Assembly (NCBI GenBank): GCA_017512985.1
Contig: JAFWEJ010000003.1
Span: forward strand, 62,001-126,000
Source: Clostridia bacterium
GTDB taxonomy: Bacteria > Bacillota > Clostridia > Christensenellales > Aristaeellaceae
DNA: 64,000 nucleotides
Direction: 5' to 3'
Shown here: piece by piece, positions 51,583 through 60,332 of the stretch
How positions within the stretch are numbered: the stretch's first letter is position 1
How the letters are laid out: every line of letters begins with the position of its first letter
Notes under the pieces: generated by a model
The model's input: the letters and a program-made list of their open reading frames with translations, nothing else
Databases searched by the model: none
What the model was told of the DNA's origin: nothing
Translations under genes and position numbers: made by a program

Positions 51583-52680
51583 TTATCTCTTCACCCTGGC
51601 GCTGCCGTTCTTCATAATGGATTCCACTTCTTCCCGGCTGGCCATGCTGGTGTCGCCGGGCGTGGTCATCGCCAGCGCGCCGTGGGCAGCGCCGTAATTC
51701 ACCGCCAGTTCCGGATCGCTGGTGGTCATCAGGCCGTAGATCAGGCCTGAGGCAAAGGAATCCCCGCCGCCGACGCGGTCCAGGATTTCCAGGTTGTCGT
51801 AGGCCTTGGACATATACACCTGTCCGTCCGCCCAGCAGATCGCTTTCCAGTCGTTCACCGTCGCCGTTTTGACGGTGCGCAGCGTGGTGGCGATCGCCTT
51901 GAAGTTGGGATACTGCCTGGCCGCTTCCGCAATCATCTTGTAATACCCGTCCAGGTTCAGTTCCTTCAGGTTTTCATCGTTGCCTTCCACCTGCAGGCCC
52001 AGGCACGCGGTAAAATCTTCCTCGTTGCCGATCATCACGTCCACATACTTTGCAACTTCCCGGTTGACTTCACGGGCTTTTTCCAGGCCGCCGATCGCCG
52101 ACCACATGGAAGGGCGGTAATTCAGGTCGTAGGAGATTATTGTGCCGTATTGCTTCGCGGTTTTGCAGGCGGCGATGACCGTCTCGCAGCTCTGTTCCGA
52201 CAGTGCCGCATAGATTCCGCCCGTATGCAGCCACCGGACGCCGAGCTTTCCGAATACATAGTCAAAATCAAAGTCGTCGGGAGTCGCCTTGGAGATGGCG
52301 GTATTGGCGCGGTCCGAACATCCCACGGCGCCCCGGATTCCGAATCCGCGCTCCGTGAAATTCAGGCCGTTCCGGCAGACGCGGCCGATGCCGTCCGTCT
52401 TTTTCCAGCAGATCAGGTCCGTATCCACGCCGCCCTGCTCGATCAGGTCCTTCAGCAGCCTGCCGACTTCGTTGTCAGCAAACGCGGTCAGCACGCCGGT
52501 CTTCAGGCCGAAACACTTGTGCAGGCCCCGGACCACATTGTATTCGCCGCCCCCTTCCCAGGCTTTGAATTCCCGTGCGGTACGAATCCGGCCCTCACCG
52601 GGATCCAGGCGCAGCATGATCTCTCCCAGGGATACCGCGTCATAGCGGCATTCTTCCGCAGGTCTCAGATTCAGATTCAT
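51583..52680 (-). CDS. kdgK: 2-keto-3-deoxygluconate kinase
   Basis: A 365-residue PfkB-family sugar kinase that phosphorylates KDG to KDPG. The N-terminal GGGEYNV substrate loop, the DLNYRPSMW segment and the catalytic GGGDSFASG near the C-terminus are clear. Both the UxaA and the KduD branches end in its substrate. It is six bases after eda, and the two form the lower Entner-Doudoroff steps. A 2-keto-gluconate kinase is the main alternative, but the operon argues for KDG. Confidence 0.93.
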   Translation of the reverse strand: MNLNLRPAEECRYDAVSLGEIMLRLDPGEGRIRTAREFKAWEGGGEYNVVRGLHKCFGLKTGVLTAFADNEVGRLLKDLIEQGGVDTDLICWKKTDGIGRVCRNGLNFTERGFGIRGAVGCSDRANTAISKATPDDFDFDYVFGKLGVRWLHTGGIYAALSEQSCETVIAACKTAKQYGTIISYDLNYRPSMWSAIGGLEKAREVNREVAKYVDVMIGNEEDFTACLGLQVEGNDENLKELNLDGYYKMIAEAARQYPNFKAIATTLRTVKTATVNDWKAICWADGQVYMSKAYDNLEILDRVGGGDSFASGLIYGLMTTSDPELAVNYGAAHGALAMTTPGDTSMASREEVESIMKNGSARVKR

Positions 52681-52686
52681 TTTTCC

Positions 52687-53325
52687 TTACCCCCTGATCT
52701 CTTTCACAATGTCCGCGGCTTCCCGCACCAGTTTTTCAATCTCGTCAAACTTGCCTTCCTTCACGAGCTTGCCGCTGACCATCCAGCTGCCGCCGCAGGC
52801 CACGATCCGGTCGTAGGCCAGGTAATCCCGCACGTTCGCCGCGCTGATCCCGCCGGTGGGCATGAAGTTCAGGCCGACATAGGGCGCTGCCAGCGCTTTG
52901 ATCATCTTCAGGCCGCCCGCCGGCTCCGCCGGGAAGAACTTCAGCACGTCCAGGTCAAACTGAAGCGCCGCCTCAATCTCCGTCGGCGTACAGACGCCGG
53001 GCGTCATCGGAACTCCCTTTTTCAGCACGTACTCCGTAACCTTCGGGTTGAATCCCGGGCTGACGATGAACGCCGCACCGGCGTCAATCGCGCGGTCCGC
53101 CTGCTCCGTGGTCAGCACGGTGCCCGCGCCGATGATCATCTCCGGAAAAGCCTTTGCCATCCGGCGGATGGATTCCTCCGCCGCGGCCGTGCGGAAGGTA
53201 ACTTCCGCGCAAGGCAGGCCGCCCGCCATCAGTCGTTCCGCCAGCGGCAGCGCGTCGTCCGCGTTCTCCAGGACGACCACCGGTACGATCCCGGTCTTCT
53301 GCAGTTTCTTCATCATCTCAGTCAT
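52687..53325 (-). CDS. eda: KDPG aldolase
   Basis: A 212-residue class I aldolase that splits KDPG to pyruvate and glyceraldehyde 3-phosphate. The catalytic Glu is in AEVTFRT, the Schiff-base Lys in DVLKFFPAE, and TPGVCTPTE binds the phosphate. GGGGAGG supports ATG 53325. It lies between uxaA and kdgK. A heptad repeat block fills the gap to uxaA. Confidence 0.95.
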   Translation of the reverse strand: MTEMMKKLQKTGIVPVVVLENADDALPLAERLMAGGLPCAEVTFRTAAAEESIRRMAKAFPEMIIGAGTVLTTEQADRAIDAGAAFIVSPGFNPKVTEYVLKKGVPMTPGVCTPTEIEAALQFDLDVLKFFPAEPAGGLKMIKALAAPYVGLNFMPTGGISAANVRDYLAYDRIVACGGSWMVSGKLVKEGKFDEIEKLVREAADIVKEIRG

Positions 53326-53345
53326 AATATCGTCTTCCTCCCCGT

Positions 53346-53387
53346 CATTCTTCATTATATATTATTCATTGTTCATTATTCATTACA
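53346..53387. repeat. Heptad repeat block, uxaA-eda gap
   Basis: About 40 bases of TTCATTA/TTCATTG-type heptads. The 24 bases at 53361-53384 are identical to stretches at 62042-62065 and 63418-63441. The block touches the uxaA stop codon. Confidence 0.85.
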
Positions 53388-54864
53388 ATGTGACTCCCTG
53401 CTTAAAGATCGCCAGGTCGTGGAAACCGTTTGCCTCGCTTCTGGTTTTCTCTCCGGAAGCGATCCGCAGCACCGTCCGCAGCAGGTCCTCTCCCAGTTCC
53501 TCCAGCGTCATGCCGTCCAGCAGGCGTCCCGCGTCAAAATCGATCCAGTTCCGCTTCTTCTGCGCCAGCGGGGTATTGGAAGCGATCTTCACCGTCGGTA
53601 CCGGGCAGCCGAAGGGCGTTCCCCGGCCGGTGGAGAAAAGGACCATCTGCGCGCCGGACACCGCCAGCGCCGTGGAAGCCACCAGGTCGTTTCCCGGCGC
53701 GGACAGCAGGTTCAGCCCGGCCGTCTCCGCCCGTTCCCCGTAGGCCAGCACGCCCGTTACCGGAGAGCTGCCGCTTTTCTGGGTGCAGCCCAGCGCCTTG
53801 TCCTCCAGCGTTGTGATGCCGCCCGCTTTGTTCCCGGGCGACGGATTCTCATAAACCGGCATATGGTAACTTTCGAAATAAGCCTTGAAATCGTTGATCA
53901 GGCTGACCGTCTTCCGGAACAGTTCCCCGTCCCCGCACCGGTCCATCAGGATCGTTTCCGCCCCGAACATCTCCGGCACTTCCGTCAGGATCGTGGTGCC
54001 GCCCATCGCCGTCAGCAGGTCGCTGAACACGCCGATGGCCGGATTGGCCGTGATACCGGAAAGACCGTCCGAGCCGCCGCACTTCAGGCCCACCGTCAGC
54101 CGGTCCGCCGTGCAGGACACCCGTTCGTCCTGCCGCATCCGCGCAGCAAGTTCCTCCAGCAGCTTCATGCCCGCTTCCTGCTCGTCCCCGCAGTCCTGGC
54201 AGACCAGGAAACGGACCCGGCTCTCATCATATTCCTTCATGTAGGGCCTGATCTGTTCGATTCCGCTGTTTTCGCATCCCAGACCCAGCAGCAATACCCC
54301 GCCGGCGTTCGGATGCGTCGCCAGCGCCGCCAGGACCCTGCGGGTATTGTCCTGGTCGTCGCCCAGCTGGCTGCAGCCGTAGGGATGCGGAAACGCGTAT
54401 ACGCCTTCCACCGCGCCGCCGGCAAGTTTCTGCGCTTCCCGGGCCAGCGCCTTCGCGACGTCGTTCACGCAGCCCACCGTCGGCAGGATCCACAGTTCGT
54501 TCCGGATGCCCGGTTTTCCATATTTCCGGGCGTATCCCCGGAAAACGGCCGGCTCTTTCCGGACCTGTTCCGGAAAGATCGGATGCCATTCATATTCCTT
54601 TTCGCCGGACAGCAGCGTATGCAGGTTGTGGGTATGCACATGCGCCCCGGCGGGAATGTCTTCCGTCGCTTCCCCGATCGGATAGCCGTATTTGATCACC
54701 GGTTCACCTTTGCGGATGTCCCGCAGCGCCGCCTTGTGGCCCATGGGAAGGTCTTCCTTCAGGGTGATCTCCCCGGCGCCGAAGGATACCGTTTCTCCGG
54801 CTTTCAGCGGTTTCAGCGCCACCGCCACCATATCCCGCGCGGTAATGCGCACCATCTCGTTCAT
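53383..54864 (-). CDS. uxaA: Altronate dehydratase
   Basis: A 493-residue UxaA that dehydrates D-altronate to KDG with Fe or Mn. The N-terminal SAF domain (about 1-90, ending GAHVHTHN) is joined to the large catalytic domain with the conserved HPYGCSQ, GCENSG, KCGGSDG and SGQ-like motifs. ATG 54864 has GGAGGAC upstream. It is 13 bases after uxaB. Its stop codon lies at the edge of a heptad repeat block. Confidence 0.95.
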   Translation of the reverse strand: MNEMVRITARDMVAVALKPLKAGETVSFGAGEITLKEDLPMGHKAALRDIRKGEPVIKYGYPIGEATEDIPAGAHVHTHNLHTLLSGEKEYEWHPIFPEQVRKEPAVFRGYARKYGKPGIRNELWILPTVGCVNDVAKALAREAQKLAGGAVEGVYAFPHPYGCSQLGDDQDNTRRVLAALATHPNAGGVLLLGLGCENSGIEQIRPYMKEYDESRVRFLVCQDCGDEQEAGMKLLEELAARMRQDERVSCTADRLTVGLKCGGSDGLSGITANPAIGVFSDLLTAMGGTTILTEVPEMFGAETILMDRCGDGELFRKTVSLINDFKAYFESYHMPVYENPSPGNKAGGITTLEDKALGCTQKSGSSPVTGVLAYGERAETAGLNLLSAPGNDLVASTALAVSGAQMVLFSTGRGTPFGCPVPTVKIASNTPLAQKKRNWIDFDAGRLLDGMTLEELGEDLLRTVLRIASGEKTRSEANGFHDLAIFKQGVTL

Positions 54865-54877
54865 GCGTCGTCCTCCG

Positions 54878-56368
54878 TCAGGCAAGGCAGGCTTTGTAAG
54901 CCGCCAGGGCGCCTTCCGCGCGGATCTGCTTCAGGATCCGGACGACCGCTGCCTCAAAGCCGGCCACCTCCGTCAGGTCCTGTCCCCACATTTCCGTGTT
55001 GGTCATCACGGCATGCACCAGCTCCTCCGGGCTGTCGCCGCGGTGATCCCGGTAGAACTCCAGCACATACCGGTCGTCGCTGACCGTATATTCGTTCCCC
55101 TTCGGCCGGCGGCAGACAAGGCCTTTCTCCGTCAGTTCCTGAACGTCATTGGAATAGAAAGCGATATAGGCCGCGAAGCTCGTGGTCAGGCAGGCGGGCA
55201 GTTCCCCCTTTTCCTTTACATAGTCCAGGAAGGTCGGCATGTTCCTGGCCCGCCATTTGCTCGTGGAGTTCAGGCTGATGCTCATCAGTTCATGGTTCAC
55301 AAAGGGATTGTTGAACCGGTCCTGCACCGCCCGGGCAAAATCTTCCAGGTCTTTTTTGTCCAGCGGCAGCGTCGGGATCACTTCGTCGTAAAGCATTTTA
55401 TTCATATAGCCCAGGACCGTTTCGTCGTGCATGCAGTCCCGCACGATGTCGTACCCGGCCAGGTAGGCGCCCAGCACAAAGCCTGTATGCGCGCCGTTCA
55501 GGATGCGGACCTTCCGTTTTTTATATGGGGTGACATCCGGTACCACAATCACCGGCACGCCCGCTTTTTTGAAAGGAAGGCGGTCCTCCAGGCCGTCCGG
55601 TCCCTCAATGACCCAGATGCCGAACACTTCGCCCACATCCGTCAGCGGATCCTCATATCTGTTGGCCGCGGCCAGCGCCTCAACCTCTTGCGGATCCCGG
55701 ATCCGTCCGGGAACGATCCGGTCCACCAGGGTGGAGCAGAAGATATTCTCCTCATTCACCCAGCGGCGGAATGCTTCACTCAGTTTCCAGTCGTCAATAT
55801 ACCGGTTCACGCACTTCAGCAGTTCTTTTCCGTTGTTGTCGATCAGCTCGCAGCTGAGCATCACGATCCCCGGCAGTCCGGCGGTAAACCGTTCAAACAG
55901 CACCCGCGTCAGTTTCGCCGGGAAACTGACCGGCGGCACCTGGTCAAAGGCGCTCTCCGTATCATGCACAATACCGGCCTCTGTAGTATTGGACACGATA
56001 ATCTCAAGGTCCCTGCTCCGGGCCAGTTCCAGCACCTTGTCCCAGTCCTCGTAAGGATTCACGCAGCGGCTGACCGCGGAAATCACCCGTTTGTCGTCCA
56101 CGCGGACGCCGTTTTCGCTCCCCCGCAGATACAGGGTATACAGGCCTTCCTGTTTGTTGATCAGCTCCGTCAGGCCCTGGGCAATGGGCTGAACCAGCAC
56201 CACCTTGCCGTTGAACCCGGCTTTTTCGTTTGCGATATCAAAAAAATCGTCCACGAAGGCGCGCAGAAAGTTGCCTTCCCCGAACTGCATGACCTTTTCC
56301 GGCGCCTTTTCCAGGATGTACCCGTCATATCCGGACTGTTTCAGAACCTGATAATTCAGCTGTGCCAT
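54878..56368 (-). CDS. uxaB: Tagaturonate reductase
   Basis: A 496-residue long-chain polyol dehydrogenase that reduces D-tagaturonate to D-altronate with NADH. The N-terminal cofactor motif reads QFGEGNFLRAF (28-38). The mannitol dehydrogenase-type C-terminal domain carries K..R.LNG-like KRKVRILNGAHT. Fructuronate reductase (UxuB) is the close alternative, but neighbour uxaA favours UxaB. It is the first gene of uxaB-uxaA-eda-kdgK-uxaC; the 207-base upstream gap holds the shared 17-base motif. Confidence 0.93.
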   Translation of the reverse strand: MAQLNYQVLKQSGYDGYILEKAPEKVMQFGEGNFLRAFVDDFFDIANEKAGFNGKVVLVQPIAQGLTELINKQEGLYTLYLRGSENGVRVDDKRVISAVSRCVNPYEDWDKVLELARSRDLEIIVSNTTEAGIVHDTESAFDQVPPVSFPAKLTRVLFERFTAGLPGIVMLSCELIDNNGKELLKCVNRYIDDWKLSEAFRRWVNEENIFCSTLVDRIVPGRIRDPQEVEALAAANRYEDPLTDVGEVFGIWVIEGPDGLEDRLPFKKAGVPVIVVPDVTPYKKRKVRILNGAHTGFVLGAYLAGYDIVRDCMHDETVLGYMNKMLYDEVIPTLPLDKKDLEDFARAVQDRFNNPFVNHELMSISLNSTSKWRARNMPTFLDYVKEKGELPACLTTSFAAYIAFYSNDVQELTEKGLVCRRPKGNEYTVSDDRYVLEFYRDHRGDSPEELVHAVMTNTEMWGQDLTEVAGFEAAVVRILKQIRAEGALAAYKACLA

Positions 56369-56468
56369 CTTTCTGTCCTCCGATATGGATTTTATATATC
56401 AAAAATACACCCGGGTTTCATTTTTCGTCAAGGCGTCCGAAATCCCACAATCCCCTGTCAAAAAAGCG

Positions 56469-56497
56469 TTTTTAGACCTCTCAGCAAGGAAAATCAA
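56469..56497 (-). promoter_or_regulatory. Possible promoter of the uxa operon
   Basis: On the minus strand TTGATT (56492-56497), a 17-base spacer and TAAAAA (56469-56474) lie 24 bases downstream of motif site 3. A rival is TTGACG with TATTTT nearer to uxaB (about 56405-56435). Confidence 0.35.
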
Positions 56498-56521
56498 GGC
56501 TTGGGAAACATCCGTACATCT

Positions 56522-56538
56522 TATGGACAAAACGGATA
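56522..56538 (+). promoter_or_regulatory. Shared 17-base motif, site 3
   Basis: TATGGACAAAACGGATA, identical to sites 1 and 2, lies in the gap upstream of uxaB and 37 bases after the stop of the deacetylase gene. Confidence 0.7.
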
Positions 56539-56575
56539 TCCTTCTTGAGGATTCGGAGAGAAATGGTTTTTTTCC

Positions 56576-57373
56576 TCACAATTGTACCGTTTCCCCTCCC
56601 GGAACGCGCAGTACCTCGTCGTTCACGCTGATCCAGCAGTCCGCCGCGTTCGGATTGGAAACGAAGCTGTTGTCCGCCGCGAACCGCAGCCGGCTGAAGT
56701 CGTCCAGGCAATCCATCAGTTCAATATTGGTGCAGTACCAGATGTCTTCCTTCCCGCCCATCTTCCGGCAGAATTCCTCGATCAGGTCCCAGTTGTCCCT
56801 GTCGTCAAACTCGTAGCTGTGCCCCCAGACATACATCAGGTACAGGTACTGTTTTTTGAACAAGGCCAGGAACTCGTCCCCCAGTTCAAGCAGACGGTGA
56901 TTGTGATGGCAGGTGGCCTGCCACCGGTAAGGGTTTTCCGGAAGCGTGAACTTTTCGGAATTGCCCGTGATCCTGGAATAGCGGATCCCGCAGCCCGGCA
57001 GCATCCTGATGATTTCCTCCGAAAACGATCCGTTGGGATAGCTCATCCCGCGCACAGGCGTCCCGGTGATCTTTTCCAGCGCTTTTCGGTCTTCCAGAAC
57101 CTCCGCCGTCACCTCCGGCAGCGGGCAGCGGGCGATGGTCGGATGGGTTACCGTATGGCAGGCAACCTCATGCCCGCGGTACAATTCCGGAACCTCTTCC
57201 GGATGGATCCGGTTTTTCTCCCCGAGCCTTCCGCTATTCAGGTGGAATGTTCCCCGGATTCCGTACCGGTTAAAGATCTGCACCAGATGCCGGTCCTGTT
57301 CCCGTCCGTCGTCATAGCTCATCGTCAGCGCTTTATGTTTCCCGCCGGGATAGCAGCAATAAACTTTATTCAT
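56576..57373 (-). CDS. Polysaccharide deacetylase (NodB-type)
   Basis: A 265-residue CE4-like protein. The metal/catalytic motifs are MSYDDGREQD near residue 17-26 (Asp pair), and H-x3-H in CHTVTHPTI near 72. The PNGSFS and W-rich later motifs fit the fold. No signal peptide is seen, so it may act on imported acetylated oligosaccharides or another small substrate. ATG 57373 lies after the mapped promoter at 57420-57449; a longer frame would start upstream of the -10 box. It runs towards the uxa operon. Confidence 0.83.
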   Translation of the reverse strand: MNKVYCCYPGGKHKALTMSYDDGREQDRHLVQIFNRYGIRGTFHLNSGRLGEKNRIHPEEVPELYRGHEVACHTVTHPTIARCPLPEVTAEVLEDRKALEKITGTPVRGMSYPNGSFSEEIIRMLPGCGIRYSRITGNSEKFTLPENPYRWQATCHHNHRLLELGDEFLALFKKQYLYLMYVWGHSYEFDDRDNWDLIEEFCRKMGGKEDIWYCTNIELMDCLDDFSRLRFAADNSFVSNPNAADCWISVNDEVLRVPGGETVQL

Positions 57374-57419
57374 CTCTTTTACCCTTTCGCCATATACCTG
57401 TAAAGCTGTTTCTGCCTGA

Positions 57420-57449
57420 ATCATATCACTGTCTTTTCCTTCCGGTCAA
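57420..57449 (-). promoter_or_regulatory. Promoter of the deacetylase gene
   Basis: On the minus strand TTGACC (57444-57449), an 18-base spacer and TATGAT (57420-57425). It fixes the start codon at 57373. Confidence 0.65.
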
Positions 57450-57485
57450 TGAATGGAACGGTTCATTACCTGCCTGTTTCGGAGA

Positions 57486-57514
57486 TTGATTTTACTTCTC
57501 CGCTCTGCTATACT
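57486..57514 (+). promoter_or_regulatory. Promoter of the nucleotidase gene
   Basis: TTGATT (57486-57491), a 17-base spacer and TATACT (57509-57514), 53 bases before ATG 57568. Confidence 0.75.
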
Positions 57515-57567
57515 GTCTGCAGAGAAAACATCCCCATATTATCCCTACATCATGAGGAGGAAATCGT

Positions 57568-59250
57568 ATGAAAAAACTGCTTGCCCTCGTATTGTCACTG
57601 TGCCTCCTGCTCGGCTGCTGCGCGGCGTTCGCGGAAGACTGGACCGCTGCGGATTATGCTGCAAAAGCAGACTTCCGTTACGAACTCGGCAAAGACTATA
57701 CCGGCAAAACCGTGATCCTGCACTCCAACGACGTGCACGGCCAGATCGCCGGTTATGCCTATATCGCCGGCCTGCGCGATTATTTCAGGAGCCTGGGCGC
57801 CGAAGTGATCCTGACCGATTCCGGCGACTTCAGCCAGGGCACGGTTTACGTCAGCTCCAGCAAGGGAGCCGCTGCCGTTGAGATGATGAACGCCGCCGGC
57901 TACGACGTCGTCACCCTGGGCAACCATGAGTTTGACTTCGGTTATGCCCAGCTGATAGACAACCTGTCCAAAGCAAACTTCAAGACCATCTGCGCCAGCA
58001 TCACGCTGGATGAAACCGGCGAAAGCATCCTTCCCGCTTCCACTGTCATCACCACCGAAAGCGGCCTGAAGATCGGCTTCGTCGGCGTGGAAACCCCTGA
58101 GACCGTGACCAAGGTCAACCCCGGCCTGGTCAACATGATCACTTTCGCCGCTTTTGACAAGCTGTATGAAACCACCCAGAAAGCTGTGGATGAGATCCGC
58201 GGCGAAGTAGACCTCGTGATCGGCCTGTTCCACCTGGGCGTGGATAACGAATCCAAAGCCAACGGATACCGTTCGGTTGACGCCCTGGCGAAAGTCACCG
58301 GCATCGACATGGTGCTCGACGGTCACAGCCATACCAAAATGACCGCCGGACAGAACGGCGAATCCATCCAGTCCACCGGCACCGGGTTTGCCAACATCGG
58401 CGTCGTGGTCATCGACAATGAATCCAAGGGGATCGAGAGCAACTTCCTGGTTCCGACCTACTTTGGTTCCAAGCTGTACAGCTTTAAGTTTGTGAATGAC
58501 GACGTCAAGGCCGTGTCAGACGCCATCACGGCGAAAGTGGACGAGGAATACAGCGCCGTATTTGCGACCACCGAAGTCCTGCTGAACGGCGCCAAGGCGC
58601 CCGGCAACCGCACGGAAGAAACCAACCTGGGCGACCTGATCACAGACGCGATGGTCTGGTCCGTCGTCAAGGAAGGCGGTATCGAACAGGTTGAACCCAA
58701 CGCGGTCGTCGGCATCACCAACGGCGGCGGTATCCGCGCCACCATCGAAGCCGGCGATATCACCAAGAAGGACATCAACACGGTGCTGCCCTTCGGCAAC
58801 ACGGTCGCCGTGGTCTATGTCACCGGCGCCGAACTGCTTGAAGCCCTCGAAGCTTCCACCTACTGCACGCCCGAAGCAATCGGCGGTTTCCCGCAGACCT
58901 CCGGCATCAACTGGACCGTCGACACGACAACACCCTACGACCAGGGTGAAGTGTATGTGCTCGACGGCAAGGAGAGCAGCTATTTCGCTCCTGCTTCCAT
59001 TAAGCGCGTCTCGATCGTTTCCGTCAACGGAAACCCCTTCGATCCGGATGCCACCTATGCGGTCGTCACCAACAACTTCTGCGCGGTCGGCGGCGATACC
59101 TACAATGTGTTCTTCCGCTCCAGCTCCCGCTTCGATACCGGCATCCCGATGGATGAAGCGGTAATGGCTTATGTCAGCGAAGCGCTGGAAGGCAAAATCA
59201 CCGATGAAGCCTACGGCCAGCCCCGCGGTTCCCTCTCCATCATCCAGTAA
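57568..59250 (+). CDS. Exported 5'-nucleotidase / UshA-type metallophosphatase
   Basis: A 560-residue secreted enzyme that removes phosphate from nucleotides or similar esters outside the cell. The signal peptide holds both LLGC (residues 14-17, a possible lipobox) and AFA-ED, so it is either a lipoprotein or freely secreted. The metallophosphatase domain shows HSNDVHGQ, DSGDF, GNHEFD, FHLG and GHSHT. The C-terminal substrate domain has NGGGIRA and the LPFGNTVAV stretch. A GAGGAGG site precedes the ATG. It is monocistronic between its own promoter and terminator. Confidence 0.93.
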   Translation: MKKLLALVLSLCLLLGCCAAFAEDWTAADYAAKADFRYELGKDYTGKTVILHSNDVHGQIAGYAYIAGLRDYFRSLGAEVILTDSGDFSQGTVYVSSSKGAAAVEMMNAAGYDVVTLGNHEFDFGYAQLIDNLSKANFKTICASITLDETGESILPASTVITTESGLKIGFVGVETPETVTKVNPGLVNMITFAAFDKLYETTQKAVDEIRGEVDLVIGLFHLGVDNESKANGYRSVDALAKVTGIDMVLDGHSHTKMTAGQNGESIQSTGTGFANIGVVVIDNESKGIESNFLVPTYFGSKLYSFKFVNDDVKAVSDAITAKVDEEYSAVFATTEVLLNGAKAPGNRTEETNLGDLITDAMVWSVVKEGGIEQVEPNAVVGITNGGGIRATIEAGDITKKDINTVLPFGNTVAVVYVTGAELLEALEASTYCTPEAIGGFPQTSGINWTVDTTTPYDQGEVYVLDGKESSYFAPASIKRVSIVSVNGNPFDPDATYAVVTNNFCAVGGDTYNVFFRSSSRFDTGIPMDEAVMAYVSEALEGKITDEAYGQPRGSLSIIQ

Positions 59251-59268
59251 ACCGTCCCTGTTATTCCG

Positions 59269-59300
59269 GCCGGGCAGTTTTCAAGGCTGCCCGGCTTTTT
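59269..59300 (+). terminator. Terminator of the nucleotidase gene
   Basis: GCCGGGCAG/CTGCCCGGC (59269-59277, 59287-59295) followed by TTTTT. Confidence 0.9.
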
Positions 59301-59317
59301 GCATCCCTTCCGCGCTC

Positions 59318-59346
59318 TTGCATTTTTGGGACACGTATTATAGAAT
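59318..59346 (+). promoter_or_regulatory. Promoter of the DegV gene
   Basis: TTGCAT (59318-59323), a 17-base spacer and TAGAAT (59341-59346) stand 52 bases before ATG 59398. Confidence 0.6.
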
Positions 59347-59397
59347 AAATCTGTTATACGTCATCATTTTTGACTATGTCCCGAAGGAGGCTTTCCC

Positions 59398-60273
59398 ATG
59401 GATCAGACCTATGTGTTCATGACCGACAGCGACAGCGACCTGCCCTTTCACCTGAAAGAACAGTACAATATCCCGGTCGTCTACATGCCCTATGCGCTGG
59501 ACGGCAAGGAGTATTTTGATGATCTCGGCCAGATGCTGGATCACAAGAGCTATTACGATATGATGCGCAACGGCGCGGCCCCCGTGACCTCCGCCCTGAA
59601 CGAAGCGGCCTATATGGACTATTTCGAGCCCGTCCTGAAGGAAAAGGACCTGCTCTTCGTCGCTTTCTCCAGCAAGCTCAGCTGCACCCTGCAGGCGGTT
59701 TACAGCGCCCGGGAAAAACTGCTGGAGCAGTATCCTGACCGGAAGTTCATCGTCGTGGACACCCTGCGGATCTCCGGACCGCAGACGCTGCTGGTCCTGA
59801 AGGCCCACGAAATGTACCGCGCCGGCAAGCCCATTGAGGAAGTCGCCACCTGGCTGGAGGAGAACAAGCTCCGCGCCCAGGCATACTTCATCGTGGACGA
59901 CCTCAAATACCTCAAGCGCGGCGGACGTATTTCAGCGACAGCCGCCACCGTCGGCACCATGCTGGACCTCAAGCCCATCATTTCCGAAGCGCCGGACGGC
60001 ACCCTGACCGCCAACGACAAGATCCGCGGCCGGAAAAAGGCCATCGCCTTCATCGTGGACAAGATGCTGGAATGCGCTCCCGATCCGGAAGAAAGTCCCA
60101 TCATCGTCCTGAATGCCGACAGCATGGAGGACGCGGAGCGGACCAAGGCCCTGGTGGAGCAGAAGCTCCCGGGCGCCAGCGTCATGATTGAGAACGTCGG
60201 CCCGGTCATCGGCGCGCATGCCGGCCCCGGCACCATCGCGCTGTGCTTCATCGGCACCAAAGCCCCTGCCTGA
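59398..60273 (+). CDS. DegV-family fatty acid-binding protein (FakB-like)
   Basis: A 291-residue DegV protein, the class that presents fatty acids to the kinase FakA. The phosphate-side motif TDSDSDLP is at 9-16, the S-S-K-L-S loop near 90 and the RGGRI motif near 178. It is cytoplasmic. It has its own promoter and a two-way terminator; no fakA gene is nearby. The lipid specificity cannot be told from sequence. Confidence 0.92.
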   Translation: MDQTYVFMTDSDSDLPFHLKEQYNIPVVYMPYALDGKEYFDDLGQMLDHKSYYDMMRNGAAPVTSALNEAAYMDYFEPVLKEKDLLFVAFSSKLSCTLQAVYSAREKLLEQYPDRKFIVVDTLRISGPQTLLVLKAHEMYRAGKPIEEVATWLEENKLRAQAYFIVDDLKYLKRGGRISATAATVGTMLDLKPIISEAPDGTLTANDKIRGRKKAIAFIVDKMLECAPDPEESPIIVLNADSMEDAERTKALVEQKLPGASVMIENVGPVIGAHAGPGTIALCFIGTKAPA

Positions 60274-60287
60274 TCAGTTTGGCAAAC

Positions 60288-60317
60288 AAAAGAGCGGTTC
60301 GTATGAACCGCTCTTTT
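60288..60317. terminator. Two-way terminator, DegV and suf genes
   Basis: AAAAGAGCGGTTC/GAACCGCTCTTTT (60288-60300, 60305-60317), a perfect 13-bp stem with A and T flanks, serves both convergent genes. Confidence 0.92.
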
Positions 60318-60332
60318 ACTGCGCATTTCTTT

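Noticed and set aside
52150-55083. A 977-codon open frame opposite kdgK, eda and uxaA
   Set aside because: The three minus-strand genes have complete catalytic motifs; this frame spans gene borders and is an artefact of codon bias.
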